A stretch of DNA of 64,000 bases, from NCBI GenBank assembly GCA_965153455.1, contig OZ234498.1:9300001-9364000 (forward strand), read 5' to 3'. Positions 1 through 12,591 of this stretch are shown here, piece by piece. Origin of the DNA: Sphagnum compactum. Its lineage: Eukaryota > Bryophyta > Sphagnopsida > Sphagnales. Position 1 is the stretch's first letter; every line of letters begins with the position of its first letter. Below the pieces are notes generated by a model. It worked only from the letters and a program-made list of their open reading frames with translations. It was not told where the DNA came from and did no database searches. A program made the position numbers and the translations under genes.

Positions 1-2870
1 TTAATTACCCAATTGTAGTGCACTTCATCACGATCCCAAGGTGCTTGATGTACCTTTGTCTTGTTCGGCTACACAAACCATCAATGTGTTTGCCACAATT
101 TTGACAATGATGATAATTGCTAACCTAAATTAAACCCATATGTGTGTGTGTGTGCACATATGTGTGAAGGGATCAATTGATTTTTCAATCTTCCTTGACA
201 TAATCAAAGACTAGAATGGATATATTTTCAAACACTTTGCATGTGTTTATGAATGAAAAAAATCAACATGTGATTATAATAACATCATATAATGGTAAGT
301 TGATGAATTAGGTGATGAATAATAAGGAAATAGGACCTCAGGGGCGATTTGATTATCAAATGTAGCATAGGGAGCCGTATGAGATGATGGAAACATAACA
401 GGCTCGATGTAATTATGACTTCCTTTGCTTGAAGGTGGCAATTGTTGATCCTTGTTCCATGGAGCTTCATCCACTTGATTTATTGGCTGTTATCCTTCAT
501 ACAATGGCTCTTTGTTGGTTTTGGCCAATGGCTTGTTTGGCCTTTAAACTTAAATTTCATGACTTGAAAACTAACATGGAAAGCAATTGCTAGACATATG
601 GTATCATTGAATATTGGGAGATTTTCCTACTTGTTGTTTTTACCAAGATGACACATGTAGTATTAATGACATCATTAGCTGCATTTCTATTTTATTTTTT
701 ATTCATATTTTCTTTTGCACCTTTGGCAATAGGCTTTTTTTCGCAAACTAAATTTCAATGAGTATTATTAGTATTCATAGTTATTATTTTATCATAGTTT
801 TCAAAACTATGGAACATGTTGTATTTAACTTAACTTCCAAAGTCATGTAAGCGTGCCTGCTTGGAATATTCCATGTTTTCAGAAGTTGCATACGGTGTGC
901 TCTTATTGTATTGTGTAACAGGACCCCTATTTTGCATCAAACGCCATTGATCCTTGTCCCATGGTGCATTAGGCATTGGTCCACTATACTGAATTATATG
1001 GAAAAATACCAAGATGGGGATTAGTTGATGGCAATGCATATCCTTACTTCACAAACAAGTTTATGCATGAACATCAATAGAATTACTAATTTAAATTAAT
1101 ATCAACAATGCAAGAATATAAGTCTCCTAGTTAATTTGAAATTGGACTAGATACAACTTTTAAGTGATAAACATATAAAACATGCCTGCTTTTGTTCTTC
1201 AAAGTTTGTAGAAGTAGCGAATGGTGCAGTTTGTGACGAGGGCAATTGAGAATGTTCAATGGTTGCCCCTCTACAAGGTGTTGATGATTGTTGATCCTTG
1301 TCCCAAGGGGGTGCATCTGCCAATGGTGGAGTGATCTACCATTTGGAAATTCACAAGCTTTTGTTCATTATATGACATAATACTATCAAATCTACATGAA
1401 ATGAAGTTTGATTGAGAAATTGTTTGATGAAACATGAGTTAACAAGATTTGACATCAAGCATGGGATGTACACCTTGATAGTCAAAAGATAAAAAATGCT
1501 TTCAACAATAAGGAGAATTGTGTCCATTCATATTCTCCTTAAGGATTGCAAAATTAACAAGAAGCAAACATTAGATACTTGTTCCTTTGGCATAACCACA
1601 TTGTTAACATGTTCCTTGTAAATAAGCTATAACTTTTTTATAACAAAGAAAAGTATTGCACAAAATCTCCAATTTCACTATCCCTCAGCTGAATCAACAA
1701 CCTTAGACACTACTATAATATAAATGCAATTGAGAATATTGAACAACTATGTACATGTTCACATAACTTTACACACCACAAGACGTGCTTGGTTTATGGG
1801 TATGGAATCTTCAGAAGTTCCATAAGGTGTGGTCTTAGAACATTCAAGCATTGTGCCTCGACATTGGATTGGTGGTTGTTGATTTTTCTCCCATGGTGCA
1901 TCAGGCATTGGTCCATTGTACTGCCATATTTAGAGCCACATGAATTTGTTCATTCAACATGCTTGTTTACTAAGAGGTAATCACAACCAACAATCCTTAC
2001 ATTGATTGTGAATATTCCCTAAAATCATATCAACAAACAATGATTGATTATAATAAAAATGTGAGAATTGAAGATCTCATAACTAATGTTTAACTTTGAC
2101 AACCCTCTATGCGACAAGAAAACCTATCAAAAGATTGGAAAATCAAAAATTAAAACATATAAAACTTGATAACCTTTGAAATACCAAAGTAATTCATTTT
2201 TGCTAACATTGCTCCCTCTTATAAATGCAAATGGAGTTGGTGAACCTTTAGTGGATTTATGATTTTCTGCCCACTAAATTAGTGGATACATAATGAGCTC
2301 AATAACATTTGAATAGGGTTCCATTATTGGCATGGTCAAATTCACATCATTTTGATGATGCCCATGTCTTTATTGTGTGTGAAACAATTACAACAATCAT
2401 GGATGATGAATGAATCAATTGTCAATAAATTCATTGTTGTCCGAGGCTACAAGGTCCTCAAGGATTAAATTTCAAGACCATGTCCGAATTCTTGAAAAAA
2501 ACCTTGAAAAATAGTTAATCAAACCCAAAAAAACAAGGATTCCACACTTGGATATGTTTTAACCATTCAAACACATTATGATAGATCCAAAATGTAGGTG
2601 AAATTAGAAAGTAATTGTATGAATCATAAAACCATATGGAGGGAGGAGGGATGGGATTCCAATCACCTCATGATGGCGAGGTTGATTGTGGAAGGTAGCA
2701 AATGGAGCAGTTTGTGAATTTGAAGGTATGTAACAATCAGGGCTAGCACCACGACCACAATTGAAAGGTGCAATATCATCTTTCAGCCAAGGAGCTGACA
2801 CAGCATCACTCCTCTTCTCAAACTTGGGAAGATCATGCAATGTTGCATATGGTGCTTTCGTTGAACTCAT
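1..2870 (-). CDS. Unrecognised multi-exon gene of repeated 'APW..KDQ / TAPYAT..N' modules (partial)
   Basis: At least six segments on this strand encode versions of one roughly 40-residue module: APW-x-K/R-D/N-Q/E, a gap with Arg-Gly, then T-A/T-P-Y/F-A/G-T and two residues before Asn/Asp. Module positions are 2667-2870, about 1790-1920, 1185-1313, 840-985, 330-470 and 1-55. The rightmost segment starts with Met at 2870 and reads 68 codons to a good donor (GAG|GTGATT at 2667). It carries one extra half-module at its start. Module 2 has an acceptor ending GGCAG at 1921, module 3 one ending TTGGCAG near 1314, module 4 one ending ATTCAG near 985. The segment at 330-470 ends CCTGAG|GTCC, and the one at 1-55 follows TGTGTAG. 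Stops lie between modules, so they are separate exons. Most phases can be reconciled, but the module 3 to 4 join is unresolved. The gene continues off the left edge. The product is hydrophilic with no visible membrane segment. I do not recognise the family. Confidence 0.5.
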
Positions 2871-5623
2871 GTTTCATCTCATTGAAGGGAAAGAGAACAA
2901 AAGTGGGTGGAAAAAAAAAAAAAAAACAAGAGAATAGAGGACACATGAAACCAATAACAGTTTAGTATTTACTAGTTAATTTACCCCTTTATTCATAGCC
3001 TTTTCTCATTGCCTAATTTGATGAGGTCCTCCCCCAATCTAAGTTACTTATGGTGAACATTGATAGGGTTTTCAATTCCAATTACAAATAGGATTTGGTT
3101 TGTCCCATTAATTTTCCTTTATTATTATTCCCATGCACTTGAACCCATATCTTAGATAATGTATCTCACATAAGATGAACTATCTCTCAACTCAAATGCA
3201 TGTGCATATGTTTAAAGGCCCAACCTCCCCCCCCCTCCCCCAACTTTTTCCTATATTATTCACACAAAATAAGGTTCTCACCCAATCCATAATTCCAATA
3301 TAGGCTCACAACCTTGGGCTCCTTTCCTTGACAACAAATTTTTTAAATTGTTAAATATCTTGGGCATGGGTTTCATATTACATGTGAACAAACTTGGGTT
3401 GATGTCTTCAGCAATTAAATGATAGAGCCACTTTAGGCATGGCCATACTTCAAATATATTTAGTTTTGACCCATATATGAATCTTTCACCCAAAGAAAAA
3501 AAATATTTACTTTTCAAAAAAAGATAATTTCATTACTTTTCAACGGATAAGGCTATTGCCATGTGATTGATCATATCCCAATAATTGGGGTGAAGGCTTT
3601 CACTGGTTTAATATGTTTAAATACACTTCATGGACATGCCTTTCACATGTCCATATATATGTTTTGATCCAAGATGAAATAGGATGCTTGTAAAATTACA
3701 CAAAAAAATATGAACCACTACATCAAACATTACTAATTTCACTAGTTTCGCATTTGTTTAAATTTGATGATTTTTAAAGCTACTTTGTGTTTTGTCATGG
3801 TTTTTGGGCTCTTCCATTTGAATACATAATTGGGTGCAGACTTTGAGATGTCACTATACGAAACAACTTGTTTTTTTTGTTTTGGGTAGTTGTTGCTTTG
3901 GTACAAAGAACAAAATGAGCCTTATGTTTCAAGCAATTTACCAAAATGGAGTCAAATGGATGACGATGGATGGAACTTATACATTGTGAATGAAAATTGA
4001 TCCCTCTCAATCTTCAGTAATAAGCATAAGTTCTGTACTCTTTTCCAGGAGGAATATCCAAGTATATTATGTGACCCCAAATATACTATGAATTTCTTTG
4101 CATGGATGGCATCATGATTAAGCCCCACCCAACTAACTATTCTTGAAAAACAAATATTCCCTTGGGTTTCACTAGATACCTCCAGGACCCAGGTGCCCTG
4201 TGGTGTGTGTTTTTTACTCCTTTGGTTTGATTGCAAGAGTTGGTAGTAGATGAGTAATGACACAATAATTGGGGAGCTTATTCATCTTTGTATCAATTAG
4301 AAGGGGGAGGGTGTGCACCCACACTGTTTAAAAATTAAACTATAAAAAAAGGAGCCACATTAATTGGATGATCACCCATTTTTCTGGAACATTGGGCACT
4401 CCCCCAACATAGAAATTTATATTTAAAAAAAACACTATTTGTCACCATTTTCAACTTGGGTTAATAGTTAATACCCCCATTATAAACTGGGGATACTTCT
4501 ACCTAGTTCTTTTTATTGCTAATGTGTTTCTCAAGGTGATGTTCCCAATAGCATCACACACCTGGAAATGAAGAGATTTTCTTTCAAGAGATGAAAAGTT
4601 AAATATTGCTCAAGGAAAACCATATATCGGAGGCAAGATTTTAAATAACATTTGTTTCATTGAGAAGTGTGTTTTTTTCTCTCATGTAGTTCTACTAGGC
4701 TAACTCATTTTCATGACTTTCAACGACCAAGCTTACCTTATGACCCTATTATTACCTATTTGTTAGTGGCATTAATTAGTTGAGACAAACTTCGATTGAC
4801 CCATCACACATTTGTGTTTTTTTGAAGCATTGGACACTTGCCAAAACAAAGTGTAGAAGCGATTCCCTTTGGCACACCTTAATAGTTTATGCAAGGTATG
4901 GGATAAAAGTGTGGTGCTATTGGGAACATCTTGAGGAACACATTGGGAACTTTGAGAGAACCTATTTGGGAAATCAATAAGAACCATGAGGAACTTGTGC
5001 GAACACACAGGGAACATGGGTGAAAACACCAAAATCCAACATCCCCTAGCTCCTCCTAGGTGCATGTAGAGCTGTCTCCTTGGCTGAACGAAAACTCTAT
5101 TCTTAAAATTGTTTGTCACCATTTTTGACCCAAGCTAATACCCCTTCCTAAGAGTGGGTAGTTGGGTTACGATATCGACCTAGTCTGAAAGACATCTAGT
5201 ATAACCTTAATGAAGGACCTATTAAGATCAGGTTGCCTTATTGTAAGACATCTGTTGTAACCTTAAAATTATGGACTGAACATGGAACCCACAATGTGAT
5301 GTCATTTCATCCAATCAGATCAAACCATGAATTTAATCCGAGTGATTACTGAATGCCCTCCTTGGGTTCTAGCGAAAGTTGAGAGATTGTTTTTGGGTGC
5401 CATGAGGATGCTGCCACAAGGTAGAACTTTGCAAAATCAAAGAAAAGGAAGGAAAGAAAGAGTTGATTCCAATTTGGGTATCAAAGTTGAATTGTTCCCA
5501 AGAGAGTTTTTCACTTTGAAACAAGTCAAGACATGATCCCTCAGTGCCTCATTCATATAGCCTGCAATTTGGCAGCTGGGTCCCTCTGCCCACTCAAGTT
5601 CTGGAATCCAAACTCAAAGTGTA

Positions 5624-5625
<2 letters not shown>
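2871..5625. other. Intergenic, no gene seen; decayed inverted repeat inside
   Basis: No open frame here carries a recognisable domain. There is a poly-C stretch near 3222-3241 and a polyA tract near 2912. Two segments at about 4490-4565 and 4905-4990 are imperfect inverted copies: one contains a stretch with the words TTCCCAATAGCATCACAC, the other its near reverse complement. A phrase around TTTGTCACCATTTT also appears twice in direct orientation (near 4438 and 5110). This looks like an old foldback transposon, but no ends or target duplication could be fixed. Confidence 0.4.

Positions 5626-5626
<1 letters not shown>

Positions 5627-5658
<32 letters not shown>
5627..5658. repeat. (TG)n microsatellite
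   Basis: An uninterrupted TG dinucleotide run of about 16 units, preceded by GTATGTATG and followed by TATGCATGC. It lies between genes. Confidence 0.95.
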
Positions 5659-5661
<3 letters not shown>

Positions 5662-5948
5662 CATGCAGGAGCAAGTAATTGGCAAAATCAATCTGCCAGT
5701 CATGAAAGCAGAAGCAATATCAGCTGCACAGGAAAAAAGCTAACTTCCTTTCAGAAAAAGTATCATTCGAGGTCAATAGCAGGACTGCACAAGTTGTTGT
5801 CGACAGAAATCAAATGGTCTTCCCACCCAGTGTGAATCATTAAGTGTAGGTAAAGCCCTAGGGTGAGGGCAGTCTCAAAATAAGGGGCCTAGGACGAGGC
5901 AATAATTTATCATGAACCAAACCTATGTAGATCATGAGGTGTAGGAGT

Positions 5949-6050
5949 GGGAGGGATATTATGGCTACTCCTCAATAGTGGGAGGGGAATTATGCTTACT
6001 TTTAGGGTGTAAGAACCCTCCCACTATTGAGTAGGCATAATATCATTCCC
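5949..6050. repeat. Foldback / hairpin with about 35-bp arms
   Basis: The left arm (5949-5987) and right arm (6016-6050) are reverse complements with few mismatches. Both contain the string for GGGAGG, then CTCAATAGTGGG and ATATTATG in mirrored order. The spacer is about 28 nt. It could be a small foldback MITE remnant or a transcript hairpin. No flanking duplication was found. Confidence 0.7.
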
Positions 6051-6600
6051 ATTTTGTAGGAGGAGAATTGATGGCTAAATAAGGTGCCCTCCAAATACAC
6101 TACAGATTTTCTCTGAGTGCTTTACTGTTTGTAAGAAAATGCGGCCAATACAATTTCTTAACAAGTTAATCAAGTACTGGGTATCTGCATATTTTCTAAC
6201 TACTTACACAGTTTCCCATCGTTTCTCATGATTTTATTTGAACTCATCATAAAGTCTGCCCCTTGCAATTCCACACTAAGTGAGCACAACTTGTTTCCTC
6301 TCGTGACAGAAAACAAAACATCCCACGCAAATGGGAGAGTAAGTGGTGAGGGCATTCCCAAACAATGTACAGCCCTGACTTTTGAGAATGTTTCACCTGT
6401 GAGTGCCTTTCACCGATTGTAGTAAAGTGGGATGCAAACTGCATTTTGGGAATGTCCCTGCATGTGGCCGTTACCCATTCTGTAGGCTTTGCAGGAAAAT
6501 GTTCTCATGAACCTAAAACATGGGTAGATCTCTTAGGGTATAAGGGGGGCCAGGGGAGAACCTAAACATGGGTAGATCACAAAAGCATATTAGGCACGTG

Positions 6601-6753
6601 AGATCTCTTTCACTTACTTTTTAAGAGTTGGAGGGATCTTTACACAGAAATAGGTATGATTTCCCTCCTGGGTTTAGAGATCTCTTTCACTTACTTTTTA
6701 AGAGTTGGAGGGATCTTTACACAGAAATAGGTATGATTTCCCTCCTGGGTTTA
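6601..6753. repeat. Perfect tandem duplication, 77-bp unit, two copies
   Basis: The block starting AGATCTCTTTCACTTAC at 6601 is repeated from 6678. The copies agree over essentially their full length (6601-6675 and 6678-6752). The lack of divergence indicates a recent event, or an assembly artefact. Confidence 0.9.
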
Positions 6754-8531
6754 ATGACTCGGCATAAGACCTCTCATCTTTTCCAGAAGCCCTCCAAGTG
6801 CTTTGTAAGATGCCCTCCAAGTACACTAGGAATTTTCTCCAAATCCCTTTTGTCAATTGGGCAGGTAATCAAAGATCCACACAAGCCCATTGCAGCCGAG
6901 ACCTCACTACTTCTCCAAGAAAAAATTCATTTCACAGAAAGGCCAAGACACACAATGTTTGAAACACAATAGTTCCCATTAATGAAACCCAAGTCCTTAT
7001 TGGAAAGTGTGTTTCAAACCCAGTCTAAATAGGGGAAAGAAGGGTGGCACAAAGAAAAAGGGGAAAAACCTAAAAACCAAATACCTGGTGGAATTATTTT
7101 TCACTCTCTCCGAGTCTCCTCATCTCATCACCACCAGTACAATGTACTATTACAGCAGCAGGAAATAATTTTATCTGCTTTGAGCTTCCAACTTGTAGTC
7201 TGTGCAGTGTACATAGGTCTTACATGGGGCCAGAGAATAGTTCTCATGGTTTACAGGTGCTGCTGCACATGCTGCATTAAAAACTCGTCCTCGGTATGGG
7301 CAGGCGTCAGTAGCAGCAGTAGCAGCAGAATTCTTGAACAGGAATATACACTAATCCTCCTCCTGGACTCTGGTGTAACTGTCCACAGTTCTGCTACCTT
7401 AATCAGTACACCCGTTGAAAATTGCAAGATACTGTGTGGAAGATTTGCAAAGAAATAGGACTGTGATGATCAGTAAGTACCACACACACACACACACACA
7501 TATTTCATTCCAAAGTTTTCAAGTGCCCAATTAAGCTTGTAAAAGTAGTCTTTAATCTTTGACTTCCTTGATGCTTTCCTCGCCTCTGCCAGTCTCAAGT
7601 CAAGAAGACACACAGAAACATTAAAAAGCAGCTGCAATGGACATTTAACATGTGACTTCCAATTTTTGAATTCCATTAACTGTGGCATCAGAATTCTCAA
7701 CATAAATTTAAGAAGGGCATCAAGAACCTGGTAGTTTCAAAACTTTAGAAATGGAATCATCAATCACCTCCAGCATCACCACCACAAGGGAATTTGTACT
7801 AGATAAGCAACCAACTCCTCTCAACCTTTGATTCGCAATCATGGTGTACAAATTGCAGACAACATTTCCTTCCACCTATCAATACACCATTTGATTACAG
7901 ATGCTACCACTGGAGGCATGCAGCACTGAGGCAGGCTCAAAAACCTGCAATGCAGCCTGTGGTTATCTGTACCACTCCTCTTCTAGCATCGCGACAGGCC
8001 AAACAGAAAACCACTCGTGCCATAACTTTTTTTCTTCTGAATGGCAGCAGAAAAATGTGGTAACAATAGACAAAAGGAAAATATGTTGCATGTGTAAGGG
8101 GCATACCATATTGCAGATGACAACCCCCATTGAAAACTGACCACCCACAGTAGAGGCTGCCATGGGAAAAAGTACCAAGAGTTGGTATTAAACCACCAGG
8201 CAGGCAGCTTGCACAAAACATGGGAAACTTTTTGCCATGGCCCCTCCCACTAGTGTAGAGAGAGAGAGAGGCACATGGGTTTGTGTTTGCTTTCAAATGT
8301 GAGAGTACAGGAACCCCATATATTTCAACAACTAGGACTTTCTCAGAGCATGATCATACATTGCACTCCAAGTTGGGGCATGAAGATCATCATCCTGAGG
8401 ACTAGTAAATAGTATTGCCAACTATCGAAGTAGTGGTGGTTTCACTATCACAAGCCGCTTCATTGAGAAGAAATCAACACGCAAAGGGGTGGGGCACATG
8501 GCCACAATGCCACTGACTTTCTGTGCCACTG
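6754..8531. other. Intergenic region downstream of the KANADI gene, probably including its 3' UTR
   Basis: No coding signal was recognised. A (CA)n run lies at about 7480-7500, and AGC/CAG-type triplets occur near 7310-7330. The KANADI stop codon lies at 8532-8534, so the first part to the left of it should be its 3' untranslated sequence. No polyadenylation site could be chosen with confidence. Confidence 0.4.
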
Positions 8532-11500
8532 CTAGCACTTGAGAAGGAGGAGCTCTTGAGGTGCATCAGTTGCCACATGGTCTGGCCCGGCTGCATTCCA
8601 GCCAGACCTCCCAAGAGTGAACTCCAAATTGGGCATCTTGGGAATGATGTTAGTGATATGGGAGGATACAAACTCAGAGAGAGCAAATGGATTAAATTGT
8701 AGGCGAGGTTGTTTGTTGCCAGGTGAGGTTGAGGCCATCCACTGGCCTTCGATTGCACTATCTTGACCTGTGGGATGTGTGCACTTAAGCTGTTCACAGT
8801 CTGTTGTGAAGTCCAATCCTTCATTCATCTATCAACAAACATAGGACAACCATCCACAATGTCAGTGTGTGAAGGAAGGATGACCATTTAGCAAAACCAA
8901 AGTCAGCTCTCTGCTACTCCAGACGAGGCAAACAAGTGCTCAAGACCTTTGGCAAGATATTTTGGAACAAAAATAAGCACCTCGCGTTGCTAGTAATGGG
9001 CAGGAGTTAATGGAGACTGATGCTACATGTGCCACATTAGAGTACAGGGATGCTCAGAAACTCACTTCTCCCCTGAATGCTGGTGTATGGCGTGCCTGGG
9101 TACCACCTGATCCATCCAGGCCACCACCGTTCAATGGCCTTGTTCTGCCCTTACCAACATCTCCTGGAGACCAGTCAAGGCTGCACAACCAGTAAAGACA
9201 TGTTCAGGAATGGTTGCACTTGGGTTTTGTTGATTTTGTACCAGGAGTTACAAATGTCCAAGAAAAATGACCATTTGCAATGTGACATAGCATAACAAAT
9301 TTCGCTGACTAACAACATGATGTTGTGAATACTCTAAGTTCTCAGTTCTGAAATCATGTGGAGATCTTGGCCACTGCATACATCTGAAAATGTTGTCAAA
9401 ACCCATACAAGACTGACTCACAGTACCTGTCTGAACCTGTCCATAAGCTGGAAGACTCTTGCAATGGCTTCTTGTTTTGCATTGACAACAAAGCTGCATG
9501 AGCATCACCCAAAGTAGGGTAGTAGTTTGACGACTCAGGAATGAATGCAGCAGCTGTGGTGGTTTCAACACCACTGTTGCTTGAAGAACCTTGAGCCACA
9601 AGAAACTCGTCAGAGTTCCTCCTGCTGTTGTGAGGTGACTCTGATAAGTCATTTTGTCCTGTAGTGTAAAAGTGCAGCAATCAAAACAAATCAGTTGTAA
9701 AGCTACTGTACTTGGTCATTGTGAAATCATCCCCCATGCATCTAGCTAAACACATCATCATCAATTACAAAGCTAATCAGTTGGCATGGCGTAATGGCCT
9801 ATATTCTCCATTCCTTGAGGGCTCACAGTTTTTGGCATACTCTATTGTCAAAGTGAAGGATGATCACATCAGCATAAATCCCATCCTGTTTGAAAACTAA
9901 CAGTCACAGGGGGGCCAACCTTGCATACTAAGAGGCTTATCGGTTGTCTTCACTGTCCGATACATCTGCAACACCAAAAACATACAATGGCAAGCACAAG
10001 TTAGAAGCTCACATTAACAAATTTTGGAAGTTCATTGCCAAAAAACAAATTATGCCGCAACTTGAGATTGCTCAACTCTTCCTCCAAGCACTTGGAGAAG
10101 GTGAGCCCCTGGTTGGTTCCCACAATTTCCAGGATGACTCATTTGACCTGTGTCAGTTTCAAAAATGGGGATGGACTGAGAGGGACGAAAGAACCAAGAG
10201 GAATTCTAACCTCTTGGTGGACTTCCATCCTCAGCAAACCCTAGAAACCTGAACCAATAACCTTTTGCTTTCATAATTTCCTAAAAAATGCTAGGCTGCT
10301 TGAACACGCTTGAACCCAAGAAGCAATCCATTGAAGGTGACAAGTACAACTAATGAAGAAGACAGGCTTAACAAGGCTGCTTCAACACGTGCACAGTCTA
10401 AACATGAAGTATTTCATTGAAGGGAGGGTAAAAAGTAATGCAAGAAGAAGACACTGCAGGCCAGGGAATACAGAAGCTTTCAAGGCAGAACTCTCTGTCA
10501 GTCTTCCAAGTACACATACCTGTAAGTGACTTTTCACATGAGCCAGAGTAAGGTCCTTCACATTCATCAGCTCCAGCACAGACTTTGGCGTTGCTTCTGT
10601 GCAAATGATCAACAGTTCACCAGTGGGTGGGTACACACACACTATGAATACAGTGGCAAGTAATGAATAACATACTGATGATCAAAACAGAAGAAAAACC
10701 CCTGGGCCCAGCATCAAGTTTTTGTTGTTGTTGCACACAGATGAGCATGATCTCTCTTCTCCTTACTTCCTGAACACTCTAGCATGCAAAAGAATACCAA
10801 GCAGAAATTAAACACAGTTTGCTTTTCTCTTGAAAGAAAGCATGGAAGAATCCTGGAGGCAGAGAGCCAGCCACTTCCTCTCATGGATGGGATACATCTC
10901 AAAACCATGAGCAAGCTTACAACAGAGGAATCTAGTTCTTATTCATTGTCGGAAGCACAAAGAAGATCATCTCTCTCTTTCCTTCTTCCTGTAGTCTGAT
11001 ATACCAAAAAGCCAAATAAAAACCACACCCAAAGCAGAAACACAGTTCCTTTTTCTCTTCAAAGAAAGCATAGAAGGAATCCTTGCAGAGCTTTTGTTCT
11101 CTCATGGAGTTGAAGCGGATTAGGGTTTGCCTCCTGCTACTCCTACAATAGAGAAAAACCTACAGCAACTACTTGGGGAAGCAAGGAAGGATTCCATGGA
11201 AACTCTCCCACTGCGGGTTTATAATCCTCAGAAAACACAGGCTGAGATGATTCAGACCATGATGACAATGACAATGAGAAGCCCAAAGTAATAGTTCTTG
11301 GAGTATTGCAGTAGCAAAGAAGAAAACACAGAAACAAGTATGACGGGTGGGAAGGGGGGAGAGAGAGAGAATTACTTTCATGTCCACCAAGCAACTCCAC
11401 AGCATGCACAAAGTGTTGGTGTAATCTACTATTCCAGCGCATCCTGGGAGCTCGCATGGATCTCTTTGATGGCAATTTGGACATGAATCGGGAGCGCAAC

Positions 11501-12486
11501 GTGCTGCTGCTGGTCTCTTGCAGATTGGAGCTAGGAGTTGCCATGCAGTTTGGCATTCGAGGCCCAGATTGTAATCCTCCAGCTCCTCCAATATTGAGAG
11601 CTGATGCATATTGCCCATCTGCACTTCTTGTGGGCACGGCATGGAGAGGAGGAGCGTTGTGCTCCTGCTGCTGCTGTTGCTGCTGCAGAAGAGCTGGTGA
11701 TTCTGAATCTCTGCTGCTGCTGAATATGTAATTGGATGGGAAACTTGCTGGCAGTCCAAGCCTGTAAGCTGAAGAATGCTCTCGTGGAGCCACCTCACCT
11801 GGAGAGATGGTGTGGAGTGATGATGATGCAGGTGGGCTTGGGCTATTGTGAGGACTATGAGGATGAGGATGAGGATATGCTACCTGCTGCTGCTCCAAGC
11901 GGAGGGGACTCCTGTCTGACTCCACTCTGATGTGCAAATCCTGCAAGAACCCACGGGGAGGACTGGATTGCATGTGGTGATAGCTGCCGCTGGTCACAGA
12001 CTTGAAAGCTACAGCCTCGGAGCCAGCAGCAGCTTGCTGCAGGAGCTTGTGCGGCAGCAGGCCTCTGTCCTGGAAGCTGTCGAAAGAAGCTGGATTGGCC
12101 AGGCAAAGGTCTGTGGATGTACCCAAAGCTGCTGCTGCTTCGTGTCCCCCGCCCCTCCCTACTGCTGCTGCTGCATGTTGTCGTCTCCCGCTCGCAGCTG
12201 CTGCTGCCGGACTGGACGACAAGTTGCTGTCGCTGTCGCTGCAGCTACCAGATCTTTGCGGTACTAGCTTCCAAAGATCGAAACCATGCACACGCTCGTG
12301 AGGGCTACGCGGGGCCACAAACAACGCACCCGGAGACGACGATGGCTGCTGCTGCTGATTGTAGGAGTTGGGCGGGCTAATCTGAAGCGACAAATCTGGT
12401 CCTGCTATTGGTGTGTTAGCGGTCTGACTGCTGCTATTGATCCTCGACACATTCGGAAATTTGTTGAAACTGCTGGACTCTTGCAT
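8532..12486 (-). CDS. KAN: KANADI-family GARP (MYB-like) transcription factor
   Basis: KANADI proteins are nuclear GARP-domain regulators that set organ polarity. Six exons join in phase: 11376-12486, 10520-10596, 9920-9965, 9427-9658, 9155-9180 and 8532-8818, giving about 592 residues. The start could be Met at 12486, or an in-frame Met at 12591 adding 35 residues. The N-terminal part has the family motif PDLSLQISPPN and Gln, Ser and Ala runs. The GARP domain spans three exons: RMRWNSRLHQHFVHAVELLGG ends exon 1, exon 2 reads ATPKSVLELMNVKDLTLAHV and on to KSHLQ, and exon 3 gives MYRTVKTTDK. The C-terminus carries the conserved PNLEFTLGR motif. Exon 2 to 3 uses CAG|GTATGT. Exon 5 is a 26-nt microexon. 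Oddities are Lys at the exon 1/2 junction where Arg is usual, and Asn-Ser-Arg after RMRW where Thr is common. The frame is open throughout, so it is probably functional. The donor of exon 3 is chosen between two in-phase options. Confidence 0.9.
11668..11695 (-). repeat. CAG-type triplet run encoding poly-Gln in KANADI exon 1
   Basis: On the coding strand this is a run of CAG/CAA codons giving seven consecutive Gln residues in the low-complexity linker of the KANADI protein. Similar GCT/CAG-rich stretches recur at 12120-12200 (Ala/Gln-rich segment). These are likely length-polymorphic and explain the many long open frames in other phases here. Confidence 0.7.
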
Positions 12487-12591
12487 TGTAAACCCGGGAA
12501 GCTCGCTCCGCTGCCACAGGCAGGCAGTTCTTGGTGGGTGCGTGAGAGTTCCCAAGTGCTCGTAGGTTCGCGGGATAAACCAGACAGACAC

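Noticed and set aside
1789-1980. Plus-strand 63-codon open frame
   Set aside because: It is the antisense of a repeated module whose minus-strand peptide matches the other modules.
5533-5835. 100-codon frame through the TG microsatellite
   Set aside because: Its Cys-Val run is the microsatellite itself and no homology is visible.
11143-11375. Continuation of the KANADI exon 1 frame beyond 11376
   Set aside because: A GTAATT donor lies inside the GARP domain at 11375, and the next exon continues the domain; the trailing residues are intron.
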